A stretch of 14,642 nt of DNA from Hyphomicrobiaceae bacterium UBA2767 (GTDB taxonomy: Bacteria > Pseudomonadota > Alphaproteobacteria > Rhizobiales > Methyloligellaceae), in the NCBI GenBank assembly GCA_002352635.1, contig DEIT01000203.1, positions 27,074 to 41,715 of the forward strand. The letters run 5' to 3'. Positions within the stretch are counted from its first letter, which is position 1; the number at the start of each line of letters is the position of its first letter. The notes beneath the pieces were generated by a model, which saw only the letters and a program-made list of their open reading frames with translations, ran no database searches and was not told the origin of the DNA. Made by a program: the position numbers and the translations under genes. Shown here in pieces: positions 1 to 7,160 of the stretch.

Positions 1-444
1 CACGACCAGGCGGCAGCAGACCGTCTGCCTCAACTTGATCGAGACAGGCTGGAGATTCTTCGCCAGGGACGGGAGTGGTACTGGATATCCGGTAACCATG
101 ATCCGGTCTTGCCCGATTGGCTTGGCGGCATTGTCTGTCCAGCATTGTCCGTTGAGGGCGTCAAGTTTCGGCACGAACCAACTGCGGGTGAGAAATCATT
201 CGAGATTGCAGGGCATTTGCATCCCGTTGCGAAGCTCACACGCCGCGGAACCAATGTGCGGCGCAAATGTTTCGTCTCGAACGGCGATCGGTTGATTGTT
301 CCGGCATTCGGATCTTATACAGGTGGGCTCAATGTCTTGCATAAGGCGTTCACGACGCTCTTCGAAGACGGCGATTTCCATGTCTGGATGCTGGGGCGGG
401 AGGAAGTCTATCCGCTCTCAAAAAGGCAATTGCTACGCGATTGA
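1..444 (+). CDS. pdeM: Ligase-associated DNA damage response endonuclease PdeM-like metallophosphoesterase, 5'-truncated by the window
   Basis: The reading frame is open from base 1 to the TGA at 442-444, giving 147 codons; the start lies upstream of the window. Calcineurin-like metallophosphoesterase motifs are visible: G-N-H-D at window codons 31-34 (bases 91-102) and A-G-H-L-H-P at codons 70-75, which supply metal-binding Asn/His residues. The spacing, the F-R-H-E-P stretch between the motifs and the C-terminal P-A-F-G-S-Y-T-G-G-L-N segment match the short bacterial ligase-associated phosphoesterase family (PdeM). In many proteobacteria this family is encoded beside an ATP-dependent DNA ligase and an Lhr-type helicase, so those partners may lie just left of base 1; this is not visible here. 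The missing N-terminus should hold the first Asp-x-His metal motif. The gene converges on the TIGR02186 gene with only 10 bases between stop codons. Assignment to the metallophosphoesterase fold is firm; assignment to PdeM is likely. Confidence 0.85.
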   Translation, partial: HDQAAADRLPQLDRDRLEILRQGREWYWISGNHDPVLPDWLGGIVCPALSVEGVKFRHEPTAGEKSFEIAGHLHPVAKLTRRGTNVRRKCFVSNGDRLIVPAFGSYTGGLNVLHKAFTTLFEDGDFHVWMLGREEVYPLSKRQLLRD

Positions 445-454
445 TTTGTTACGC

Positions 455-1249
455 TCAATCGCGGCGGGTGAGTGCTGAAGCCATAAGCCCTGCGGATATG
501 GCGATAATCACGGCAACAATGCCATAGATCAGTGGATGGTCGAAGGCTGCGGAAAAAACGAACCGTTCAAAACCCTGTTTCTGGATCTTGAGCTGACTGC
601 GATTATGGCTGAGTATCTCGCCATTGCGCAGCAGATAGACGTCGGTTGCATACTGACCGACGGGAACATTGGCCGGCATGTCGATCGTTGCGCGGAAGAG
701 GTTGCGGCCGACAAACACGACCCCATCGGACTTGTATGAAAATAGTCCTTCTTTTTGTCTGATCCTCACGACGGCTGATCGGAACACGTTCAGACTTCCG
801 TTGGCAGCAGAAGCCGCGGCATTGGGGCCAAGCGCCCTGAGATTGAGGCTGCCAAATCCTAGCCCGTATGCATTGAGAACAGTCAGTTTTGCGATTTCGC
901 CTAAGGGGCGCGTGGCAAGTACGGCATAGTAGCCCGGCACATTCGCAAATGTATGCGCCTCGGTATTGACCCAGATTCCCGCAACACGGGATTTTTGGCG
1001 AATGACGATCGTTCCCTTCGGTCCGCGTATGGCGACGACCACGTCGTAGAGCGCCTTTTCGAATTCGGAATGCTGACTGTTTTCAATGGTGCCGAAGATA
1101 ACGATGCGCTGGCCAGTGAAATTGGACTCGATTGCTATGTTTCGTGAAGAGATGTCGGACTCAATCTGCTCTGTGCCTTCAACGGCCGCGAACGCGCATG
1201 CCATAGGCCACAAGACAAAAATGGCCGCGAGTATATTCCGCCAGGACAT
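455..1249 (-). CDS. TIGR02186 family membrane-anchored protein
   Basis: This 264-residue protein has an N-terminal signal peptide or anchor (M-S-W-R-N followed by about 17 hydrophobic residues ending in A-F-A-A). A predicted periplasmic region of about 210 residues follows, then a single C-terminal membrane span (around L-I-Y-G-I-V-A-V to A-S-A-L-T) and a short basic tail. Motifs fit the alphaproteobacterial TIGR02186 family: F-T-G-x-x-I-V-I-F-G near the mature N-terminus, G-I-W-V-N, P-G-Y-Y-A-V-L-A-T-R-P-L, and P-A-N-V-P-V-G-Q-Y near the end. The function of the family is not established. A TTG at 1252 is also in frame, but the ATG at 1249 is preferred: it has a GGAGG six bases upstream and shares one base with the permease TGA (TGATG), a translational-coupling arrangement. 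The coupling suggests work with the TauE/SafE permease, perhaps as a periplasmic partner; this is inference. Confidence 0.85.
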   Translation of the reverse strand: MSWRNILAAIFVLWPMACAFAAVEGTEQIESDISSRNIAIESNFTGQRIVIFGTIENSQHSEFEKALYDVVVAIRGPKGTIVIRQKSRVAGIWVNTEAHTFANVPGYYAVLATRPLGEIAKLTVLNAYGLGFGSLNLRALGPNAAASAANGSLNVFRSAVVRIRQKEGLFSYKSDGVVFVGRNLFRATIDMPANVPVGQYATDVYLLRNGEILSHNRSQLKIQKQGFERFVFSAAFDHPLIYGIVAVIIAISAGLMASALTRRD

Positions 1250-2178
1250 CAATGGCCTCCCAGTGCTGGTCCAACAGAGAAGAGTTCTTCCGGTTGGATC
1301 ACCAGGTCAAACAGCAGTCGCAAACTTACGCCCAGAACCATCAGAGCCAGCAGGGCACGCAGCTGTTCGCCTTTAAGGTGCTGACCAGCTCGAGCCCCGA
1401 ACTGTGCGCCGATTACACCACCAATCATAAGTATCAGTGCGAGCAGAACATCAACCGTCTGGTTGGTCGCGGAATGAAGGATGGTTACTGCCGCGGTAAC
1501 GAAGATGATCTGGAACAGAGAGGTGCCGACAACGACATTCGTTGGCATGCGAAGCAAATAGATCATGGCAGGAACCATGATAAACCCGCCACCAACACCC
1601 ATGATCGCGGCCAGCACGCCGACGAATGTGCCAATCATCAGCGGTGGAATTGCACTGATATAGAGTTTTGAGTGCTTGAAGCGCATCTTGAACGGCAGGC
1701 CATGAATCCAATTATGCTGCCCGGGGCGACGCATGGATACGGGCCCGCCCGCCTTCACTCGGCGGATGGCGCGGACACTCTCGATCAGCATCAAGGCGCC
1801 GATGATGCCGAGAAACGTCACGTAGCTCAGGGATATGATGAGATCGACTTGGCCGATCTCGCGCAACAGCTTGACCAGCTGCACGCCGAACACGGCGCCA
1901 ACAATGCCGCCAACCAACAGCACCGATCCCATCTTGATGTCGACATTGCCGCGCCGCCACTGCGCAAGAGCACCGGAAACCGATGAGGCGACGATTTGGT
2001 TGGCCTCAGTGGCAACTGCGACCGCAGGGGGAATACCCAGAAAAATCAGCAAGGGTGTCATGAGAAAACCGCCACCCACACCAAACATGCCCGACAGGAA
2101 TCCAACAGCGCCCCCCATGCCGAGAATGACGAGGAGGTTCACCGACAGTTCGGCGATGGGCAAATAGATCTCAAACAT
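1249..2178 (-). CDS. TauE/SafE family permease (putative sulfite or organosulfonate exporter)
   Basis: This 309-residue integral inner-membrane protein has the internal duplication typical of the TauE/SafE (DUF81) family. The signature G-V-G-G-G-F occurs twice, at residues 33-38 within G-M-F-G-V-G-G-G-F-L-M-T-P and at 194-199 within I-M-G-V-G-G-G-F-I-M-V-P. About four hydrophobic spans surround each copy. The halves are joined by a long basic, probably cytoplasmic loop at residues 137-170, rich in Arg, Lys, Gly and Pro. Known relatives export sulfite, sulfoacetate or related C2 sulfur compounds, but substrates vary widely, so the sulfite label is only a family default. The ATG at 2178 has no strong Shine-Dalgarno sequence upstream; it is chosen because the hydrophobic N-terminus begins there. 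The downstream TIGR02186 gene starts inside its stop codon, so the two form an operon. No sulfur-metabolism gene is visible nearby. Confidence 0.9.
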   Translation of the reverse strand: MFEIYLPIAELSVNLLVILGMGGAVGFLSGMFGVGGGFLMTPLLIFLGIPPAVAVATEANQIVASSVSGALAQWRRGNVDIKMGSVLLVGGIVGAVFGVQLVKLLREIGQVDLIISLSYVTFLGIIGALMLIESVRAIRRVKAGGPVSMRRPGQHNWIHGLPFKMRFKHSKLYISAIPPLMIGTFVGVLAAIMGVGGGFIMVPAMIYLLRMPTNVVVGTSLFQIIFVTAAVTILHSATNQTVDVLLALILMIGGVIGAQFGARAGQHLKGEQLRALLALMVLGVSLRLLFDLVIQPEELFSVGPALGGH

Positions 2179-2296
2179 CGATCTACGCTTGTGATTGAGG
2201 GCATAAAGCCCAGAGCACGGAAGTCCTAGTCAGGCAGAATGCGGGATACCTGAATGTGCCGTCCCGGGTAGCCGGAATCCTGCCCAGCTCAAGCCC

Positions 2297-2325
2297 GTTA
2301 AACGCCTCAGGCGGGCATAAGTCAA
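2297..2325 (-). promoter_or_regulatory. Candidate sigma70-type promoter for the TauE-TIGR02186 operon
   Basis: Read on the minus strand, TTGACT (2325-2320) and TTTAAC (2302-2297) are separated by 17 bases, a good -35 element with a mediocre -10. The site lies about 120 bases upstream of the permease start in the 227-base gap after the PodJ-like gene. Nothing else in this gap is recognisable. There is no convincing terminator behind the PodJ-like gene: a short GGCG-TTT-CGCC hairpin near 2370 is not followed by a T run. Confidence 0.3.
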
Positions 2326-2405
2326 TGGGTTGAACGTCTAATTTTTCGAAACTAAGTGTCTCACTGGGCGAAACGCCGCACCGACAGGCTCAATGGAGGA
2401 ATCGG

Positions 2406-5400
2406 CTAGCTCGCCAGTGCTTCCAATCGCCGCAGAAGGGTGGGTGATACGACCCCCGTTACCGCTGACCCTGAGCGTGTTTCGAACTTTCGGATAGCGG
2501 ATAGAGTCTGAGGTCCCAGCCGCCCGTCTGCTACGCCAGCGTCATATCCAAGTTTATTCAAGAGATTCTGGGCGCGTGAGATGAGCGCCGGGTTAGCGGT
2601 GATGGTTGCCTTCGTCGCCTGGGCATTCTGCCAACCTCCACGCGGCGGACCAGTCCGGTTTGCCTCCTCCTTGGTTGGTGCGTTTTTCCAGGAGCGGATG
2701 GCCTTTTCGGCGGCATTGAGTGACTTCGCAGGGAGTTGTGGCCGGACTGCTTCGCGTCGTTTGCGGGCTTCGCTATCGCCTTGTTGTGCAGCGAGGGAGA
2801 ACCATTTGTAAGCTTCCGCGATATTCTTGCGCGCACCAAGCCCGCTCTCGTAGAGAATGCCAAGATTGAACTGGCTGTCGGCAAGGCCATGGCGGGCAGC
2901 CTGGTAGAACCAGTTTTTTGCCGACGTATAGTCAGGTCCCCCGGATCCGCGCCGTGTGTAGAGAACTGCAAGATTGTGCATGGCACGGATGTTGCCGAGC
3001 TCTGCGGCGCGGCGGTACCAGGTCCGCGCCACGCCAGTGTCTTTTATTACGCCTTGTCCGCGCTCATAGAGGGCGGCGAGTCGATACTGAGCCTGCGCAT
3101 GACCTTGTGCCGCGGCGCGGCCATACCATTCAACCGCCTGTTTCAGATCTTTGGAGACACCTACGCCCTTCGCGAAGCGTGATGCTATTTCAACCTGGGC
3201 GGCAGGGTTGCCCCGCGCAGCCGCAACACGCAGCGATTGCGGGCCAATACGTGCTGGCGGCATGGCGGACCGCGGACCGCGCAAACCGTTTGAAATTTCG
3301 TTGGCCGGTGCACTGTCGACTGAGCTGGGATTCGCCGACCTGCTGCCGGGCACCATTTTGGGAGCAGGTGCGCGTTTAGGTTGAGGTAGCGAATTTTGCT
3401 GTGGAAATGTTCCGGTTGAAGGAACCAGTGCGGGGGCTGCCGCACCTGCGGCGTTTCCTGTACGCGTTGCCGATGCGCGCGATGCTGGCTCTTTGATGGC
3501 CATGGTGACGCCTGGCATTTGAGGCTCTCGGACTTCCGACGGCAAGGAGGCGAGCAGTGTGGCAGTTGAGATTGGTTGGGCGGACTTCAGTGCCGCTCGC
3601 GATACGGGAGGGGATGCTTGATTCTGCCTGCCGGCAGCAGTTGCTCGCCCTTGTGGCACAATCCCAGGTATCTGCGGCGAAAGAGAAGGTTTTGGCACGC
3701 TACCGGACGTCTGAGACCGGGTGGTTGGAGCCTCAGGCACGCGGCCTGAATGTTGTTTGGGGTCGGCTGGTTTGCTTTGCCCGGGCGATGGCGAAGCTGA
3801 ATTTTTGATACCCGGTGCGGGGGGTGCCGACTCTGATTTCTTTGTCGCGGGCGTCTTATTGCCCGATGTCTCGGGGACAGGTGCTGAGGGTTGCGTTTCT
3901 ATATGCTCTGAGGCCCCCAGATTCGGTAGTGTGTCGGGTGCTGAACGAAGCCGTGAATAGAGCAGCCCGGCACTTACCACGAGCAAGGCAATCGCCGCCG
4001 CTACGAGAACCGGACGAGTTCGTTTTTCGTCTCGTGAGGATCCGGATGAAAATCGCTCGGCGGCGGCGCTGGCGAGATTCCATTTTTTTCGCGCTGGCGA
4101 TTTGGGCGTTGCCGCGGGTGGTTGAAGTGCGGCCGCGGCCGCAGCGCGTCGCGCAGAGGCGATGAAGTCGCTGTCGGCTTCATATGTTGCGTCGCTATGT
4201 TGTTGCGCATCGGGCGCCGGCACGGTTTTGGTTGCGGCGGCTCCAAATGCGGGAGTAGCCTTGGACTTGTTTGAAGGGGGTTGATAGTCGGGGATCGTTG
4301 CCCCGAGATTGTCTGCCTGTTGTGCAGTTGCATCTGACAACGGTGCTGGCGGGCTGTCCTGCTTGTGTGATTCCTCGGTCCAGGCTTCAGCATAGTCGTC
4401 CTGGAGGTGCTGCGTGAGGGGTGCGCGGGTAGGATGTGGCTCGGATTGCGGCCTGGCAAGATCGATTTCCATATCCGATGCGCTCGATGTGTCGGCATGA
4501 GCCGCAAGCGAGTGAAGCGCCTGATTCATCGCTTCCAATGTGCTGACTGTTCGCGAATCCATCTCGCGAGCATTGTTGCTCAGGTCAGTTAAGGCGTGTT
4601 CGATCGCCTCCAAACGACCGTCGTCATTGTTGTTCCGGCTCGATTTGTCGGAGGACTCAGCCCAACGCATAAGATTGATCAGGTGGCCCTCGATCGCGTC
4701 AACCTTGGCATAGTTGCGCTGCGCTTCAGCAAAATTTGCTGTCATCGCATTCAGTTGGGATTCAATTTTTTCCAACGCGCCGAGATCGTTTCTTGCCTCA
4801 AGTGCTGCATCGAAGCGTTGTGCAAGAGTATCCATGTGCCGCGAGAGCGCGCCAAAATCCTTGGCCGGTTCTTGGTTGGAAAAGGACTGCTCTAGTTTTT
4901 TCGTAACGTTGGCGAAATCTTGATTCAGCCGGTTGTCGCCAAAATCGGGGCGAGTAAGTTCATCGTTCGACCCTGAAATATAGCCGGTCTGTTGGTCAGG
5001 TTCAGAAGGCTCGCTGTGCATGGCTCTATGGGCGGTATCTGCCGCACTGACCTGTTCGGCGAGTGAGCTTGCTTGTTGCTGCACACGCTCCAAAGTGGCT
5101 CCGGCATCTCCCATCTGATCGCTGTGTGCTGTCTGCGCGCGATCTGAGAGATCGTTGAGTCGTTGATTCAGGCCGCCGAGCGCCTCACCATATCGGCGGT
5201 CGTTCTCATCGAGCCGTGCCATGAGGTTCTGCAAGAGATGCTCAACGCTATCGAGCGTCTTTGATTGCGAGCGTGTCCGCATTCGCGGTCGGGGGCTTTG
5301 TCCAGAATGCGGCATCTTGATCTGAGTTGCTGGAGGCTCGATGGAGCTTCCCCCTCCTGGTCCGAACGCGGGATGGCCTTGGCCCGACGTGTCGGAGGTT

Positions 5401-5420
5401 AGATCTGCCTCAGTTGTCAT
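2406..5420 (-). CDS. PodJ-like polarity protein: coiled coil, single membrane span, Sel1 repeats, peptidoglycan-binding domain
   Basis: This 1004-residue bitopic protein has these regions in order. Residues 1-50 are a disordered basic N-terminus. Residues 55-310 are coiled-coil-rich segments with heptad-like Leu/Ala/Gln patterns. Residues 320-440 are an acidic and Pro-rich linker containing D-F-I-A-S-A-R-R-A-A at 418-427. One membrane span lies at about 469-487, followed by a low-complexity Pro/Ser/Ala/Thr-rich periplasmic linker (about 495-725). Four Sel1-type repeats lie at about 735-885, with signatures such as A-A-A-Q-G-H-A-Q-A-Q-Y-R-L-A and Y-E-S-G-L-G-A-R-K-N. A peptidoglycan-binding domain (PF01471 type) lies at 945-1000, with L-G-Y-D-A-G-V-A-D-G-R-L-G-P. 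This order matches Caulobacter and Agrobacterium PodJ, a polar scaffold that spans the inner membrane. The ATG at 5420 has GGAG five bases upstream. The protein lacks the W-S-V-K-G-I opening I recall from several rhizobial PodJ proteins. It may be a PodJ orthologue with a diverged N-terminus or a second Sel1/peptidoglycan-binding paralogue. Confidence 0.85.
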   Translation of the reverse strand: MTTEADLTSDTSGQGHPAFGPGGGSSIEPPATQIKMPHSGQSPRPRMRTRSQSKTLDSVEHLLQNLMARLDENDRRYGEALGGLNQRLNDLSDRAQTAHSDQMGDAGATLERVQQQASSLAEQVSAADTAHRAMHSEPSEPDQQTGYISGSNDELTRPDFGDNRLNQDFANVTKKLEQSFSNQEPAKDFGALSRHMDTLAQRFDAALEARNDLGALEKIESQLNAMTANFAEAQRNYAKVDAIEGHLINLMRWAESSDKSSRNNNDDGRLEAIEHALTDLSNNAREMDSRTVSTLEAMNQALHSLAAHADTSSASDMEIDLARPQSEPHPTRAPLTQHLQDDYAEAWTEESHKQDSPPAPLSDATAQQADNLGATIPDYQPPSNKSKATPAFGAAATKTVPAPDAQQHSDATYEADSDFIASARRAAAAAALQPPAATPKSPARKKWNLASAAAERFSSGSSRDEKRTRPVLVAAAIALLVVSAGLLYSRLRSAPDTLPNLGASEHIETQPSAPVPETSGNKTPATKKSESAPPAPGIKNSASPSPGQSKPADPKQHSGRVPEAPTTRSQTSGSVPKPSLSPQIPGIVPQGRATAAGRQNQASPPVSRAALKSAQPISTATLLASLPSEVREPQMPGVTMAIKEPASRASATRTGNAAGAAAPALVPSTGTFPQQNSLPQPKRAPAPKMVPGSRSANPSSVDSAPANEISNGLRGPRSAMPPARIGPQSLRVAAARGNPAAQVEIASRFAKGVGVSKDLKQAVEWYGRAAAQGHAQAQYRLAALYERGQGVIKDTGVARTWYRRAAELGNIRAMHNLAVLYTRRGSGGPDYTSAKNWFYQAARHGLADSQFNLGILYESGLGARKNIAEAYKWFSLAAQQGDSEARKRREAVRPQLPAKSLNAAEKAIRSWKNAPTKEEANRTGPPRGGWQNAQATKATITANPALISRAQNLLNKLGYDAGVADGRLGPQTLSAIRKFETRSGSAVTGVVSPTLLRRLEALAS

Positions 5421-5491
5421 CCCAACTCCAACGGGTGCGAAGCCTCGTGGGCCTATCCACCATCAGCCGCCAAACGGTGGTGGTGGCGTTG

Positions 5492-5517
5492 TCACTCCGG
5501 GAGATAGAATGGAGTGA
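5492..5517. repeat. Inverted repeat TCACTCC-N12-GGAGTGA
   Basis: Two perfect 7-base arms (5492-5498 and 5511-5517) flank a 12-base spacer, 72 to 97 bases upstream of the PodJ-like start codon. The arms are far enough apart to be operator half-sites on one DNA face. No known regulator consensus is recognised, and an inverted repeat of this size could occur by chance. Confidence 0.3.
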
Positions 5518-5582
5518 ACACAAGAAATTCCGGGACGCGGTTACTGGACAGATGTGTCTGCGTCCACCGTTCCAGTCTTGGG

Positions 5583-5597
5583 TAAAGATTGTGTTAA
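5583..5597 (-). promoter_or_regulatory. Near-consensus CtrA-type site upstream of the PodJ-like gene
   Basis: Read on the minus strand, the sequence is TTAA-N7-TTTA, one mismatch from the alphaproteobacterial CtrA consensus TTAA-N7-TTAA. It lies about 165 bases upstream of the PodJ-like start and about 130 bases upstream of yjbQ. CtrA control of polarity genes, podJ included, is established in Caulobacter, which makes the location plausible. A single 7-of-8 match in a 300-base region is weak evidence. Confidence 0.25.
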
Positions 5598-5647
5598 GCA
5601 CTGTATGATTGCTGAACACTGCCGGATGGATGGCGGGCCTGTATTTT

Positions 5648-5684
5648 GCGTTCGCTTTTGGTGAACGCCTTCAAGTGAACGAAC
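5648..5684. repeat. Cluster of GTGAACG-related repeats upstream of yjbQ
   Basis: GTGAACG occurs at 5661-5667 and again at 5675-5681, a 14-base period. GAACGC at 5663-5668 also pairs with GCGTTC at 5648-5653 as an inverted repeat with a 9-base spacer. The cluster ends about 40 bases before the yjbQ start, where an operator or leader hairpin could act. The GAAC spacing does not fit the alphaproteobacterial LexA box. Confidence 0.3.
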
Positions 5685-5724
5685 GGATTTGGAGGGAAGC
5701 CGAGGGAAGGATGGAGAACGCAAA

Positions 5725-6168
5725 ATGATGAAGTCGGTCTCACATCACGCAGGCGGTTCGCTGACGTTTGAGACGCGCGGGGCTGGGTTTTCGGACATAA
5801 CGCGTGAGATTGGTCGCTGGCTGGACGAGCATGGAGCCTCAGACGGGTTGTTGAACGTCTTTATCGCCCATACGTCGGCTTCGTTGACCATTCAGGAGAA
5901 TGCCGACCCGGATGTGCTCAGTGATCTCTCAGACGCACTTGAACGGATGGCCCCGCGCGGCCATGCTTACCGGCATTCCAGTGAAGGCCCGGACGATATG
6001 CCGTCCCACATCAAGTCGATGATGACATCAACAAACCTTTCGATTCCCGTCGAACACGGGCGCATGACGCTTGGAATCTGGCAGGGCATCTATCTGGTCG
6101 AACATCGCGATGCGCCCCATCAACGCAGGGTCAATCTGACGTTTCTGGGCTCAGGCCTGAGCGACTGA
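5725..6168 (+). CDS. yjbQ: YjbQ (UPF0047) family protein, secondary thiamine-phosphate synthase-like
   Basis: This 147-residue cytosolic protein is close to the usual length of about 140. Family hallmarks are present: H-T-S-A-S-L-T-I-Q-E-N-A-D at residues 49-61, Y-R-H-S-S-E-G-P-D-D-M-P-S-H at 82-95, and L-G-I-W-Q-G-I-Y-L-V-E-H-R at 116-128. The clustered His, Glu and Asp residues form the conserved pocket. E. coli YjbQ can weakly complement loss of thiamine-phosphate synthase, hence the common name, but the physiological role of the family remains uncertain. No thiamine gene is nearby. The frame opens further upstream from a TTG at 5689, but that extension has no family similarity. The ATG at 5725, eight bases after GGAG, is preferred; the adjacent ATG at 5728 is also possible. 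The gene is monocistronic and converges with the aminopeptidase gene across a 32-base gap without a clear terminator. Confidence 0.92.
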   Translation: MMKSVSHHAGGSLTFETRGAGFSDITREIGRWLDEHGASDGLLNVFIAHTSASLTIQENADPDVLSDLSDALERMAPRGHAYRHSSEGPDDMPSHIKSMMTSTNLSIPVEHGRMTLGIWQGIYLVEHRDAPHQRRVNLTFLGSGLSD

Positions 6169-6200
6169 ACGAGCGCAGGGGCGAGATGAGGTGAAGTTCG

Positions 6201-7160
6201 TCAGGCCGACTCAGGCCCAAATGCGCGGGTAGCCAAAACCAGTTCGTGGATAATTCCCGGCTCCGTCATGGCGTGTCCGGAGTCGGGCACGATTTTCAGT
6301 TCCGACCCAAGCCACGCTTTGGACAACTCCCACGCGCTTTTTATGGGCGTCACAATGTCATAGCGGCCATGGACAATGACGCCGCGAATGTCTCTCAGCA
6401 GATGAGCATTTGCAATGAGTTGGTCGTCGCTCTCGAGAAAGCCGCCATTGACAAAGTAGTGACACTCGATCCTTGCAAAAGCGAGGGCATAGTCATCCCT
6501 GGCAAAATGTCTGACGCGGTTCTCGTCGGGCAAGAGGGATATGGTCGTGCCTTCCCAGACGCTCCACGCGCGTGCTGCTTCGCGTTGGGCTTCGGGGTCG
6601 TCACCAGTTAGCCGCTTGTGGTACGCGGCGATCATGTCGCCACGCTCATGTACGGGAATTGGGGCCAGATAGGCTTCGAACGCGTCCGGAAAAATCCAAC
6701 TGCATCCTTCCTGATAAAACCACTCAATCTCGTGCCGCCGCAGCGTGAAAACGCCCCGCAGAATAAGCTCGCTTACATGTCGAGGGTGAGTTTCCGCATA
6801 GGCAAGGGATAGCGTCGACCCCCATGAACCACCAAGCAGTTGCCAGCGTTCTATCCCCAGATGCTCGCGCAGGCGCTCCATATCGGCGACGAGATCCCAT
6901 GTGGTGTTTTCCTCAAGTTCGGCGTGCGGAGTTGACCGACCGCAGCCTCGCTGATCAAACAGGATAATTCGGTAGTGGTCAGGATCATGGTAGCGCCGCA
7001 TGGTTGGGTTTGACCCGCCTCCCGGACCGCCATGGACCATGAGGGCTGGAACACCATCCGGGTTGCCGCACTCTTCGAAATAAATTTCGTGGATATCGGA
7101 TACCTTCAGCCGGCCTGTATTGTAGGGTGTAATTTCCGGATAAAGACTAAGCCGAGACAT
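6201..7160 (-). CDS. pip: Proline iminopeptidase (prolyl aminopeptidase), alpha/beta hydrolase family S33
   Basis: This 319-residue cytosolic enzyme releases N-terminal proline from peptides. Landmarks in order are the oxyanion-hole motif H-G-G-P-G-G-G at 43-49, D-Q-R-G-C-G-R-S at 69-76, and the nucleophile elbow G-G-S-W-G-S with Ser112. The catalytic acid Asp268 lies in H-G-R-Y-D and the catalytic His296 in S-G-H-A-M. All triad members are present and length is normal for the family. The frame stays open upstream to 7307, but the ATG at 7160 matches the family N-terminus (L-Y-P-E-I-T-P-Y-N-T-G-x-L). This start lies 14 bases inside the 3' end of the symporter gene. The overlap, with GAGG about nine bases upstream, implies co-transcription and probable translational coupling with the DUF4212 and symporter genes. 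The association suggests the transported solute may relate to proline or small peptides, or that the enzyme simply rides in the operon. Confidence 0.93.
   Translation of the reverse strand: MSRLSLYPEITPYNTGRLKVSDIHEIYFEECGNPDGVPALMVHGGPGGGSNPTMRRYHDPDHYRIILFDQRGCGRSTPHAELEENTTWDLVADMERLREHLGIERWQLLGGSWGSTLSLAYAETHPRHVSELILRGVFTLRRHEIEWFYQEGCSWIFPDAFEAYLAPIPVHERGDMIAAYHKRLTGDDPEAQREAARAWSVWEGTTISLLPDENRVRHFARDDYALAFARIECHYFVNGGFLESDDQLIANAHLLRDIRGVIVHGRYDIVTPIKSAWELSKAWLGSELKIVPDSGHAMTEPGIIHELVLATRAFGPESA

Larger units (their letters stand above)
5421..5724. other. Divergent intergenic region between the PodJ-like gene and yjbQ
   Basis: These 304 bases hold no gene I can support; the only frames are short and without recognisable content. 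They must contain the promoters of two divergent genes, but no sigma70 promoter with good spacing stands out; a TATGAT at 5604-5609 lacks a -35 at the right distance. Three sequence features are visible and listed separately: an inverted repeat nearer the PodJ-like gene, a near-consensus CtrA-type site in the middle, and a GTGAACG repeat cluster just upstream of yjbQ. Confidence 0.6.

Noticed and set aside
4001..4507. Alternative minus-strand frame within the PodJ-like gene
   Set aside because: It is a His/Arg/Pro-rich shadow frame overlapping the real gene over its linker and membrane-span region, with no recognisable family.
5648..5684. Possible LexA/SOS box near yjbQ
   Set aside because: The alphaproteobacterial LexA box is GTTC-N7-GTTC (GAAC-N7-GAAC). 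The GAAC copies here are separated by 10 or 0 bases, not 7.
6149..6162. Perfect 14-base palindrome GCTCAGGCCTGAGC at the yjbQ 3' end
   Set aside because: It lies inside the coding region, has no following T run and is of a size expected about once by chance in a window this long. Other TCAGGCC copies nearby are also explained by coding sequence, so I do not call a terminator.
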